Part shown: piece by piece, positions 1 through 10,785 of the stretch | How positions within the stretch are numbered: position 1 is the first letter of the stretch | Layout: every line of letters starts with the position of its first letter | The notes under the pieces: model-generated | Databases searched by the model: none | What the model saw: the letters and a program-made list of their open reading frames with translations, nothing else | What the model was told of the DNA's origin: nothing | Source: Brachionus rotundiformis | Taxonomy: Eukaryota > Rotifera > Eurotatoria > Ploima > Brachionidae | DNA: 64,000 nt | Reading direction: 5' to 3' | NCBI GenBank assembly: GCA_016802295.1 | Contig: JAESIW010000138.1 | Location: 3,438,152 to 3,502,151, forward strand | Program-made: the position numbers and the translations under genes

Positions 1-361
1 TTCAAAAAAAAAAACAATTTTCTAATTTATTTTTATTTTTACCGAGCGTTTCAAAATTTCGAGATTATTTTGATTAGAATGAAAACTAAATTTTCTACCT
101 TTAAAACAAAGTATTAGGATAATAAAACGATATATTATAAATTATTCATAAAATATTAAAGTTGACAATTTTTTCTTAGAAACTAAGATTTCATAGTTTG
201 TTATCTTATCACTTGTTCTCGTCACTTGAGCAAAAACCTCCTTATCTTATCTGAATTAAAATAAAACATAAGTTTCATTAAATTTTTTATTATTTTTTTT
301 ATAGAGCTGAATTTTTTATTTTGAAAAACTAGCTAGTAACATATTTTTCTTTTTTAAATAG
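1..361 (+). other. Intron of the muscleblind-like gene (partial)
   Basis: AT-rich sequence with no open frame, ending in a splice acceptor AG at 360-361, directly before the exon that starts inside the second zinc finger. The upstream exon carrying the first zinc finger must lie outside the window. Confidence 0.7.
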
Positions 362-3300
362 GGTAAATGTTCACGAAAAGAGCCACCTTGTAAATATTTA
401 CACCCGCCACAACATTTAAAAGATCAATTGTTACAAAACGGTAAAAACAATTTAGTTCTGAGACAAGTTGCTTTAGCGATGATGCAACAACACAATCAAC
501 AACCAATAAATCCAGCCATGAACCAAACTGTCCTAGCCACTAATCCACAGTTAGCCCAATATGCTACATATCCCAGCGCTACTGGCCAAATTTCTGGCAA
601 TCCTACAAGTGCAAACCTAATACCAACTATGCCCAATTCCGGATTGGTAAATTAATTGATATCATCAAAGGCAACAAAATTTATTATTTATTTCTAACAA
701 AAGGCTTATTCAACTCTTCAACTTAATCCAAATGGACAGCCTACTCTTTTGCCAATGATTGCTGGCCAAGCTATAAATTTAGGCCAACAAGGCGCATTTC
801 TTGATCCATCTACATTGCTTCACCAGGTTGGACCTGCATCTACTTTATCACCTGGAGCAGCAGCCGCTACCGCAAATGGTTTGCTAGCTCCGCAACAAAG
901 AACCGACCGTCTAATGGTAAATATCGTTTTATGTTTTATCTATATGTCATTATCAAGGTAGCAGCCCAAACTAAGAAATCATAAGGTTTGAGAAACAAAT
1001 ATTTTTTTAGATCAGTTAATGCATGTTGTATACTTATCTTATTTGTTGTCTATGTTCACTTTTATGAGAATTTTTCCTCTTAGTTGTAGTTGTTTTAGAA
1101 GCGCAAAATTCTAACGCTTTTTATGTTTTAGAATTAAGTCTTAAGCTTGTGCCAAAGCCAAGCTCACGGCTTAATAAACCTGCACCTTTTTTATTATTTT
1201 TATTAAATTTTAAAACTTAGTTGTTTTATTTTTTTTTAATCCAATCCATTGTGTTTTGTGTTTTATTATAAATTTGCTTAAATTGCTTGCTTCCTATTAC
1301 ATTATGCTTTGAAAATGTACAGATATGCAAAGATTTTCAACTTGGAAGTTGCCAAAAACCGGCCTCTGAGTGCCATCACGCTCACCCTCCCCCTAATTGT
1401 CCTATAGACGCCGAGAACTCTTTGGTAATCGTATGTGTTGATTTTATCAAAGGAAAATGTTCCAGAGAAACCTGCAAATACTTTCATCCACCTGAGCATT
1501 TAGTAGCTCAGTTAAAAAAGCAGAAAATAACCAACAACGCGCAAGTTGCTGCCCTAAATGCAGCCATTAATGCCAATGGACTTAACCTAATTCAGCCACC
1601 TTTTATTGGTCTTAATCAATTGGGCGTAAGGCTTGGACAAACGCCCTACATTAGAACCAGTCCAAAAAATGTAAATTATATACCGGCAAAGTTTAGCTAC
1701 AAACCGTCAACACCTCTACCAGGTATTAGCGCAAATTTGACCAATTTTGCAGATAGTGCAATAAATTTATCGAATGCAAATAGTAATAGCACACTTCATT
1801 TATCTGCTGCTCTTGCTTCTAATACCGAAAATGCTGCAACTACAAATTTGGTAGGAATCGTGAATATTTTGCAAATGTGTTCAATAACAACCTAAAGCCC
1901 TTGAATTAATATTATCTTAAATTAGCTTTACTAATTTAACCCCGAACGCTTTTTGTTCATTTGCTTAATTGCTTTAGATGTTCTAGCACATTTATAGTAT
2001 ATAGATTAGCCTAAATGTTTTATTTGTGATAGCTTGATTTTTTTGTTTAACTTCTAAAGGGATCTAAAAAAATTATTTTATTAAATTTAAATATATACAA
2101 TAACTTAATAGATAAATAATAAAAAGCTAATTTAGCTCGTTTAGTGGTCAAATAAAAAGCTGTTGTTGTTGAATAATTTAAAAATCTGGTTTAAATTTAA
2201 ATGCCAACTTGAACCTAGTAATTTTTGTTTAGAAAATCATTATAAATTAATAAAATACGAGGAAACTTTGTAAATTAAGCCTATGATTTTAAAATGATTC
2301 TTTGTATTAATGATTTTTAAGCCTTAATTATTAAGTCATCATTTTTATTGATTCTATTTAAGAAACTAAAAATAAAAAAATTTATTTTTGTTTATTAAAA
2401 CTTTAGAAAACTAACAATTAATTCAATAATGACATTAATTATTAAAAATAGAGAAAGAATAATTAAAGAATAAAGTTTTTAAAGAGTTGTCTTTTGAAAA
2501 TTTAATATTTTCCATTAAATTTAACTAATTCAAGTTTGGCAAAATTTTCCAGAAAGGCTAAATAAACCAGCTAAACAAAAGGTTATAAATTTATGCTAAA
2601 TTAATTATAGGGACATCAAGAACTAAATGATCATCAAATCCCATATGCGATAGATAACGGCCAGGGATACATGCTACCTCCATACCAAGTTTATCATCAT
2701 GTATATCAACGAGCACCCAATACGCCGTTGACAAGCAATAAAACAACTTCAAGTGAAGAAACCGTAAAAATCTAAAAAATTTTAAAACAACAAAATTATT
2801 TTTATTTTTGTTTAGGCACAAAACAGTGATGTGAACAAGGTAAAAATTTTGATAAATATTTAGGGAAATCTTAACTCAAATACTTTGTCTGAATACTTTC
2901 ATTAACAAGCTGTTAGAAAATTAAAATTCTTCTGAGTCTGAGCTTTGACGCTTTATTGAATTTATTATATTATCTAAAGCTAGAACGACACAAAAAGGGT
3001 CATTCTAAATATCTATTCTTTTAGAATGATCCCTAATTAAGGTGTTCATTAGGCTGATTGTGAACCTTATATGTCGTTGAAAACTAGAAGTGCTTATGTT
3101 GCTTTAGTTTCACCCATCATCACCTTAGTCCTTCGTTTATAAAATATAAGCTGATTTAAAAAATACAAAATAAACAAAATGTGATAAATGATAGACTGCT
3201 AGTGCATCTGCTACGGCTGTTAATGCTGCTGTTAATGCTAATCAAGTTGATGTTGTGCCAGGAAAAAAGAGAACGCATGACGCCGTTGAACAAGACTTTA

Positions 3301-3967
3301 TCCCTGTGGTATATGATTCTTAAATTTTTTTTTAATTTTAAATATTTTGCTTTAAATATATTCACATACTTTATAAATAATTTTTACAAAAATTTTCTTT
3401 CTATTTCGCTCGAAAAGAAAGAAAATTTGAATACTTTTATTCTAAAAGAACGCTTTTACTTTCACTTAAATGCTTGATGTTCTGTACACTTGGGCAAGCT
3501 TACTGTGTTCTTCCTAATTACCTTTTGTCTAACACTTAGCTTTATTTAACACATTTTTTTAATGAAAAAAATTCTTCCAACATCAATTTTTTAATTTAAC
3601 TAAATTAAAGCGAAATATTTAAAAATAAAATTCGAATTGAACTATATTTTATGTTATTCAGCAAAATGGAACCACATCAGCAGCCCAATCTGGTGCTCAA
3701 ATAAAGCGAACCGCCATTGCTGATATCAAAACTGGATTGCCGGTGTTCCAATCATTTAACTCAGGCCAAGCTAATTTTCAGCACTTTGCTTTAGCTCAAC
3801 AATCGGTCTCTCCCGCTTTAAATTATTCGCAAGCAATAAATATTCCATTGCAATACGCACCATACATATCTCTGCCATGTAAGCTTAATAATTAATTAAT
3901 TTGTATTCAAGGCATAATTGGTATTTTTAAAGATCCTGGTCACCAGTCGGGAATTCCCAGAATGTAA
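362..3967 (+). CDS. mbl: Muscleblind-like CCCH zinc-finger RNA-binding protein (5' partial)
   Basis: Nuclear and cytoplasmic regulator of alternative splicing that binds YGCY-type RNA through paired CCCH fingers. Exons: 362-646, 704-916, 1323-1850, 2611-2763, 2816-2839 (24-nt micro-exon), 3195-3308, 3662 onward. All of these exons join in phase 0. Exon one opens inside finger 2 (GKCSRKEPPCKYLHPPQHL, the insect-like spacing). Finger 3 (C-x7-C-x6-C-x3-H, ICKDFQLGSC) and finger 4 (C-x7-C-x4-C-x3-H, CVDFIKGKC) follow after a linker with RTDRLM. A basic GKKRTHD segment near the C-terminus resembles the family nuclear localisation region. The last exon can read through to a stop at 3893-3895, or splice at 3878 to 3933 (or 3912) and stop at 3965-3967; all are in frame. 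Introns reach 760 nt (1851-2610). The first finger and the start are missing. The family call is very safe; the last junctions are less so. Confidence 0.93.
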
Positions 3968-6160
3968 CAATTAACAAATGGTAAGCATTTTTATGCCTTT
4001 TTTCTGGCTAGTAATACTTAGTGAAAGGTCTTCCTACTTAATTAGATAGAAGGGTATATTTTAAAGAGAACATTGGCAAAATTTCTCTTTCGAGTAATTA
4101 AAATTTTTTTTTGCTAAAGAAATTTCAATATGTGGCCTTACTAGGAAGTTAAGCTGAAAGCAAAATATTTTTTAAATTTGGCATTTTTGTGAATATTAAA
4201 AATTTTTTCTTTTTCGTTTTTTCAAATTTTTGGATTTGAAAAAACTGGTTTAATTATTTATAAGCTGTATGAGAGTCGAGATATTTTTATCAACCTTTAA
4301 ACATCGACTTTAAGTTATTTTATAGAGTAAAATTGTCTTTTTTTTTAATTTACAAACAAAATATGGAGATAAAGATAAAAATTGACTTTGTCTTTTTTAA
4401 AAATTTTAAAAGAAAATTTTATTTTAATCTACAAACTCAGGTATAATATCTACAAAAATAAAAAAAAATTTATAAAAAATTGCTTTTATCTTAACTTGTT
4501 TTATTAAATGGTCTTACCAAATAAACTCTGCTCTTTTAATGTAAACGCTCTTAACATTATTTTATTTGCCTAAAATTTCACCATCATGGTCTTAGTTTGG
4601 CAGATCAAGAACAAATATTTAATTTTTTTTAAAACTAGTTTCTCTTGTACAATTTCGGCTTTGAGCTTAGTTGCACTTCGTGTTTTGTTCACGCTCATAA
4701 TTTATTCTTTGTAGACTCATTTATTTGGCACAAGAAGAGCCGGAAATTAAAAAATTACTATGTTCCATTCGGTCCTTCTTTTGGTAAAGTTGATGTCAAC
4801 TTTTAAGCTTTAGCTGTTCAGGATTTCTCTTAGGATCTTTAAACAATTTTCTTAAGCTCATTAAATAATTTCAGATTGCTAAACTTAACAGGTTTTGCTT
4901 TGCCAAGAGTCTTGTTTTTTCTATTTTAATAAAATATTTTATTTTATAAAATTTATTTTTTTTAAGTGATGGAAGGTATTTAAATTCTACAATTAAAAGA
5001 GTCAATAACAGTTAAACATGTAGTTGTAAATATGATTCAATATCAAATAAGAAGCGATAAATTGAGCGATTTATGAAAATGACAGTTTAATTTTTTTTTT
5101 GGTTTTTTCATCGTTGACATTATCTAAACATCTTTTCAATTTGTTATAAGGTGAATTTTGTTCATGAGATACATTTTTAAATGATAATTTTGTTAAAATC
5201 ATTCCTAATTTTTTAAAAATTTTATTATCAAACTGTATGCACGTTAACCCAAATATTCATAACAGTGATTATTGCTTAAAATTAAAGTATTACAAAAGCC
5301 ATCCAAACTGATGTCCAATTTCGCCAGAGCAAAAAATTCAAAATCCGAAGCGGCAATTTTTTTGCGATGCTGATAATTTTTCAAATAATGCCATCCTTAT
5401 GATAAACGTGCTTTTTTTAATTCAAACCTTATATAAAGATTTTTTTAATCATATATTATTAACAAGAAGTAAATTATCTTTTATTAACAGTTATTTTTTC
5501 TTTTTTTTCAAGTAAATAAATATTAAAAAACGAGTTAAGTTTTTTAATTTTTTTTAAAATCTATTAATAAGAATAGAATAGAATAGTTATTTTAGATCTT
5601 TCAAATAAAATAAAAAAAAAGTATTTTTTATTTACTTCAAAATTTATTTAAATTTCAAGGCTAATCAACAGGCGTGTGTCTTGGTCATAAAGACCGATTA
5701 ACACTTCATTTTTCTAATGACACAGAATAATTTAATTTTTAACAAATTTTGAAAAATTGTTTAAAAATGTTAGACATTGAAATGCTTAAATTTAATTTTT
5801 TGAATTTTTTAAAAATTCGACAAAATCAAATTAATTTTATTGAATATTGAATGCTTGAATGTTGTTATCTTCAAAATTTATCTCTTTATCACAAAGCAAT
5901 TTATAACTCTTGAATAGAAAAAATTCAAACGTTTGATGTTGGTTCTATAAGATTCTCTGTATTCCTTAACTTATCTTTCAAATTTCCCAAGTCATTTTTC
6001 TTTAAATTCACTCTTAGATTTTCAGGAGAATAATGAAAATATAGTGTACAGAGTTTAATAAGCTAGAGATAACATTATCTTGTTTATAAAATTTTATGAA
6101 TTTTATATCTTTTTTATCTAAATAAAACAAAAAAGTATTCTTTTAATAAAAATAAATAAT
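3968..6160. other. Gene-free interval, probably includes the muscleblind 3' UTR
   Basis: About 2.2 kb of AT-rich sequence with no coding-like frame on either strand. It probably holds the 3' UTR of the muscleblind-like gene. A diverged dispersed repeat lies at about 5660-5712 (see the repeat entry). I saw no RNA gene. Confidence 0.5.
5658..5712 (+). repeat. Diverged copy of a dispersed repeat
   Basis: This stretch, with the core cttggtcataaagaccgatt, aligns by eye without gaps to 23824-23878 at roughly 75% identity over the core. Coding function is excluded by stops. It is probably an old interspersed element; the family is unknown. Confidence 0.45.
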
Positions 6161-6166
6161 TTTATT
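6161..6166 (-). terminator. Poly(A) signal of EFHB
   Basis: AATAAA on the minus strand (tttatt on the plus), about 30 nt past the EFHB stop codon. Confidence 0.55.
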
Positions 6167-6196
6167 TAAAAATCTTGAATTATTACAAAAAACAAT

Positions 6197-8333
6197 TTAG
6201 TTTACTGGTGCCGGCTGCATTTTCAAAAAATTACTTCCATTTTCATTAAGGGCCCATCTAAATTCTTCTATGGAAACTTGACCATATGGATTCAAACTTT
6301 TAGCCGCATTCCAAGTAGACTCAAATTGTTCATCGCTCAGATTGTATCCTATATTGGACATAATTTGTCTTATCGTCTCTTTGGAACGTGGTTGTAAAAC
6401 ATCCTTTTCATAGATCCCATGATGTGAAAAAATCGAAGGAGAAATAAGTGACCAAACTGTGCCATCAGTGCCGTAGTTGGTACGATCTTGAATCTTTTTG
6501 AATTCTGGAGCAGGTATGTCATTTCTAATAGTTGGCACTCCGTATACTCGTTTTTCTTATTAACATTTAATTATTATGTTTAAAAGTTAATAGTTATAAG
6601 TTACTCAAAGGCTCTGGTCTGAACGGAGCATGATTGATTACATCATAAGTAGTCTCCCAATTCGTAGCTCTAAAATCAATTTGTTTGATAAGTGTTCTTG
6701 GCACCAATTCGTTTACAGCTATATTATTTTTAGGAACCAAATCCTTTTCCTTAAGCAAAGAACGACCTTCGTTGTCTTTTATCTCGTTTTCTGGCGCATC
6801 GCCTAAGTTTAAGTATATTTTAAACATTTTTCATTAAATTTCAAAATTAGAAATTTGTAAAATTTTACAACTTTTTTTGTGAAAATATATCTTTTTTAAT
6901 TAAACTAATAAAAATATAACCTGTGGGCTTAAAATCAATTCCTGTTTTCATAGAATCTTTGAAGCACAAAAAATTAGAAAATTCGAGAAAGTTTATCTTT
7001 CCATCACAGTCATAGTCACAATCTTTAACTAAAACTCCAAGTAGATCGTCATTTGCTGGAAAACCACTGTGAGTTGCCACAAACTTAAGATCTTCTTGGG
7101 TTATAAAGCCATCTTTATCCTAAATAATTTATCAAATTTTGAAAAAAAAATTAATTGATTGATTACCTTGTCATAAAATTTAAAGGCCTCAACAAGACTT
7201 TTAAATTTTACAATGTTGAAACGAGCCAAATGAGACCGTAAAACAGCTACATAGGTTCGTTCCCGATCTTTTCCTTTCAGTAATTTATCCTGATCTCTTC
7301 CGTGTATTATATCACCAGCAGTGAAATGATCTCCTAAATTAGTTAGCCCGAAAACGTGATCCTCTCCAATTAGTCTTGTTTCTTTATTAGGATCCAATGG
7401 TTTTCCCAACTGATTTGTATGCTTTTCTCTGAAGTCATCAAGCAAAGTTGAATCACTTTGAATTCTCTTGTCTAAAAGTTTAGTAGGTAACCAATTAATT
7501 GATTGCTTAGCCATTCGACCATCATGAAAAACTGGAGTAGTTAGACCAAAGCGTTTGTACCTGTCGAATGAATTTGAAAATAGACGATCTTTTTGTTCTC
7601 CAGGCTCATAGTCACCATGGGAAAAAACATACATTTCATGCTTATTACTCGATTCCAATTCAACAAGAAATCTTGGTTTTGCTGGATTAATAAGTTCTTT
7701 AGCAGACTCAGATTTATCAGTTGATATTCCGAATGTTGTAACTAAGGGATCGATTTTGTCTGGCAAAACACCTTTGGGTATTTTTCCCAATGGAGCAGAT
7801 TTTGCGCTTTTATAGACAGATTCTTTCATTTGATTACGCACGTGATTAAATCGTGTTGGAATAGGCGGATTAACACAATCTTTTGAACTCTTTTGATTTA
7901 TTTATTATTTAATTAGTATTAATTAAATAAATAATGTTATAAAATTAATTACATAATTTTTCTCTGTTTGAATACCATGATTCATTTTCTCAAAGTTTTT
8001 TGGATCGTTTGCATGTCCATAGTGAAAACGCGTTTTGCCAATATCTGGATAATTATAGTCCCTAAATTTGGCTATATTGGGCGAAATATTGGAGATGGGA
8101 GCTGAGTTTAAATGCTGACGTAGAACCATGTCTACATTTTCGCCAGGAGCATAAGTTAATATACCAGCCTAGTAATTAAATTTTATTTATAGGTTTTAAT
8201 TTTATTTATTTGTTTTTCAAAATACGGTTCGAATGTCTGGTTTAAGATCTTTAAATTTTCCTGAATAGATGTGGGCAAAATGAGGTGGTCGGGCACCTTC
8301 AACAGGAGCCACCGAGGCTGTAGTATCTTGCAT
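6197..8333 (-). CDS. EFHB: EF-hand domain-containing family member B (CFAP21-like)
   Basis: Ciliary EF-hand protein. In vertebrates EFHB is a microtubule inner protein of axonemal doublets and has also been linked to store-operated calcium entry. Minus-strand exons: 8333-8226, 8168-7953, 7889-7167, 7119-6921, 6802-6605, 6546-6197; introns are 46-118 nt and the total is 597 residues. All joins keep frame. Two EF-hand loops are visible: DKDKDGFITQED, split by the intron between exons three and four, and DYDCDGKINFLEF. The C-terminal block (YGVPTIRNDIPAPEF, the TNYG segment and RSKETIRQIMSNIGYNLSD) is the typical EFHB tail. Human EFHB, about 830 residues, is longer at the N-terminus. The start is the first ATG, followed by MQDTTASVAPVEGARPPHF. 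The gene is divergent from the plus-strand gene at 8589 and shares a short promoter with an X-box-like site. Confidence 0.92.
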
Positions 8334-8520
8334 TTTCAGTTATCTAATCTTAAAGAGAACAAACATTGATATGATTTATCATTAAATATACAATCTGCAT
8401 AGATTTCAAGCAAAATTTAATAGTTAACTTAATACAAGAGGAAAAAATAAGAAACAAGTTTAAAGCATTTCCATAGATACTAAGCTGTGTATTAATTTTC
8501 GAGCGTTAGTATTTTGAAAA

Positions 8521-8534
8521 GATACCATGGTAAC
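8521..8534. promoter_or_regulatory. X-box-like RFX palindrome in a divergent promoter
   Basis: GATACCATGGTAAC on plus, GTTACCATGGTATC on minus. The minus-strand left half GTTACC and the central CATGG match the RFX X-box (GTTGCCATGGCAAC), 11 of 14 positions overall. It lies 188 bp upstream of the EFHB start and 55 bp upstream of the plus-strand start at 8589. RFX factors are the standard activators of ciliary genes, so this suits EFHB. Binding itself is inference. Confidence 0.5.
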
Positions 8535-8588
8535 TGATTAATTATTTTTTAAGGAAAATTATAATTTTTGAATTTTGTTCCAAGTAAA

Positions 8589-9302
8589 ATGATTGCACCA
8601 AATGGAACTTCGTCGGTGGTTGTGGTTGAAATAGACACAAGAAAAGGCCCATTCAAGACAGTTTTTGAGTCATCAGTTTCAAATCAAAATGAACAGGCTA
8701 TTCAATTTTGGAAAACTTTGACACTCTCACCGCATATTGAATCTAGCTTGTATTCTAAAGAAATTTCTCAGCTCATTAAACCAAATACTCTCAAGCCTAT
8801 AAGTAAATTTTTAAGATATTAATTTTGTAAGTTTTAAAAGATTTTTAAAAGAAATTGACAACTCAAAAAAGCCAATACAGGAAGATCCAAGTAATAAAAT
8901 CTAAAAAAATATATTTGACATAATTCTTTATCTTTTTTTCTTAAAGAAACTGAAGCATTCTTAAAAAATATTGAAGTAATCAATCGAATGGATGAAATGA
9001 TAAAGCTTCAGAAAAAAGCTGAAAAAATTGAAAATATAAAACAACTTCACAAAATTAGGAAAGAAAAAACTAATCAAGTAGATTTAATTGATTTTATTAT
9101 GTTTTAGAATTTTTCATTTTTTTAGCTTAATGTTATGTCCAGAACAGCGCTTATAAAATCAGAAACAGAATCGCGTTGGTTTAATCATTTGAATGAAAGT
9201 CATGGAAGCGGAAAAGAGAGCAATTTGATTAATGAAGAAGATTATGAAATAGATGATAAAGATTTAGATGATGAATTATTAGTTAAAGAACTTTTTGACT
9301 AG
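8589..9302 (+). CDS. Unrecognised small coiled-coil protein with acidic tail
   Basis: I do not recognise the family. Exons: 8589-8802, 8852-8890, 8947-9077, 9126-9302; introns are 48-56 nt, all joins are in frame, and the product is 186 residues. An in-frame stop lies just upstream, so the ATG at 8589 is the first available start. The N-terminal third looks like a folded beta/alpha module (VVVVEIDTRKGPFKTVF, then IQFWKTLTLSPHIE). The middle (about residues 85-128) is a Lys/Glu-rich helix likely to form a coiled coil. The C-terminus is very acidic (EEDYEIDDKDLDDELLVK, ending ELFD). It is divergent from EFHB with an X-box-like site between them, which hints at a ciliary or axonemal-assembly role by inference only. 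The 3' end faces a minus-strand gene 49 bp away. Confidence 0.75.
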
Positions 9303-9325
9303 TTGTTTTGTTTTTTAATTTAAAA

Positions 9326-9331
9326 TTTATT
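9326..9331 (-). terminator. Poly(A) signal of the HEXXH gene
   Basis: AATAAA on minus (tttatt on plus), 21 nt past the minus-strand stop at 9354-9352. It lies before the plus-strand signal, so the two transcripts must overlap. Confidence 0.45.
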
Positions 9332-9345
9332 ATCATCTGTAATTA

Positions 9346-9351
9346 AATAAA
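9346..9351 (+). terminator. Poly(A) signal of the coiled-coil gene
   Basis: AATAAA 44 nt after the stop at 9300-9302. It abuts the stop codon of the convergent minus-strand gene. Confidence 0.5.
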
Positions 9352-10225
9352 TTAATGAAATAAACACTTTTTAAACATTTTATGAAATGAATTCTCTTCG
9401 TCAGAAAGTTCATCTTGGTCATCTTGGTAGGTATTGTCATCTTCCTCACATCTCTTTAAAGCTAGAGTATCTGATTTCACAGGTTGATCATCGCTATCGG
9501 GATTAATGTACAAATCAAAATTATCACCAAACTCAAAATTACAAACTTTTTTAATATATTTTTCATAGGAAATTCTTGTTTCGTAATTTTTTTTCTTTTG
9601 ACTCGATTTAATACAAATTCCTTAAAATTCATGTTTTTTAAATTTTCAGTATATATTAATAAAATCAAATATTTTTACCATAATGGTGAGAATTTTCTGT
9701 CCATGCTGTCTTTGGACTAGTAAGAATTACAATTTCTCCATCGAATAACTTTCTTTCCAAAAATGAACCAGAGTCTTTGAGCTTAGGAGGTGATGAGTCA
9801 AAGCCAGCCCATCTAAATAAAAGATGGGTCAATTCGTGAATTATCAGAACTGATAGGAAAAAAGTAATTGTTTCAATTTCTTGACAATTTTTTGCTTTGT
9901 TTGATTTAAGGATTTTAAGTCTCTTTTTGAATATTTCATTTATATAAATTGTATTGGTCTCTGAGTTTCTTTCTGTCCATGCCAATATATATTGTTTCTT
10001 ATCTTCTGGCTGCGGTTTATAAACAATTTCAACTTTTTTTATTCGTGTTGACCAACTTGTGGAATCAATTGCAAACATTTCAAAGGTACTTTTGGCAATA
10101 TTAGTCTGTAAAAGTTTGTTGGCTATTTTTACTGCCAATTTTAATTCAAATTCTTTAAACGAGTTCTCATCGAATTGTAAAGCTGATGATGAGAGCATAT
10201 ATCTCTTAAATATAGTTAAATACAT
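9352..10225 (-). CDS. Unrecognised protein with HEXXH metallopeptidase-like motif
   Basis: Two minus-strand exons, 10225-9679 and 9620-9352, joined in frame (TAT G|GA) across a 58-nt intron, giving 271 residues. The first in-frame ATG is used; a second at 10198 would give 262. The motif HELTH (about residues 130-134), in the hydrophobic context VLIIHELTHLLFRW, matches the zinc-binding helix of gluzincin-type peptidases. It is followed 23 residues later by Glu in GSFLERKLF, a possible third zinc ligand (inference). There is no signal peptide or membrane segment. The C-terminal exon is acidic (SDDQ, EEDDN, DDQDELSDEE) and probably disordered. I cannot place it in a named family. It may be an active protease or an inactive relative. 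Confidence 0.7.
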
Positions 10226-10494
10226 AAAATTCAAAAATAAATATCATTATCTTTTTAAATTTAGGAAATGAGTAAAAAACATAATTTTTGAAATTTAAAT
10301 CGAATTTAAAAAAAAATATTTGTTAACATTTTATTTAAAGTTTTATAAATATCAACCAGTTCTTAGGAGCCATTCTTTTTTATTTTGATTCGGATCTAAT
10401 ATTTGGCAATAGAGAAACATTTGTTCATATAAATACTTTAAACTTTATCTTTTAAAAAAAATATTTCTTACTCAAAAATTAAATAATCTTTTAG

Positions 10495-10785
10495 GTCTCT
10501 ATTTTGATAAAATACTTAGTTTTTCAAAACAAATTGAGGAGGTAAAAATTAAATATCTATTAAGGCTAAGAAAATAAAAATTTTATACGTCAAAAATAGG
10601 AAACTAACCAACAATATACTTTCCAGTCTCTACAAATCTCATTATTTGGTTTGAACTCTTTTCCAAGTCATTCAAACACTGATACAATATTTATCTTAAA
10701 TCTCCCATATGATTCACTATCTAGATTTTTATTTCATGAAGAAAAAAAAATATTCAAGATATGCCTAAAGCTCAATAATAAATAA
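10495..10785 (+). pseudogene. Candidate terminal exons or remnant of an unrecognised gene
   Basis: Two stretches join like real exons: 10495-10541 after a ttttag acceptor and ending GAG|GTAAAA, then 10627-10785 after ttccag, ending in TAA. The intron is 85 nt and the phase is kept. The combined reading (LYFDKILSFSKQIEE, then a segment with ILNLPYDSLSRFLFHEE) looks like protein. Immediately downstream, 10787-10905 is protein-like in another frame (VPLTNKLVKEYSRSFEAIF), as if a one-base shift had split one exon. I found no convincing upstream exon or start. It may be a decayed gene or a fast-evolving real one. Confidence 0.3.

Noticed and set aside
3181..3477. 98-codon plus-strand frame inside the muscleblind gene
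   Set aside because: It overlaps a muscleblind exon in another frame and then runs through intron. The peptide is Phe/Lys-rich and has no family look.
8222..8236. ggttcgaat, which resembles a tRNA B box
   Set aside because: It is the end of EFHB exon one. No A box or cloverleaf could be built around it.
8527..8541. ATG GTA ACT GAT TAA as a start or first exon for the gene at 8589
   Set aside because: It is followed at once by a stop, and splicing out of it does not give the right frame. The sequence is better explained as the X-box palindrome, though a 4-codon upstream frame is possible if transcribed.
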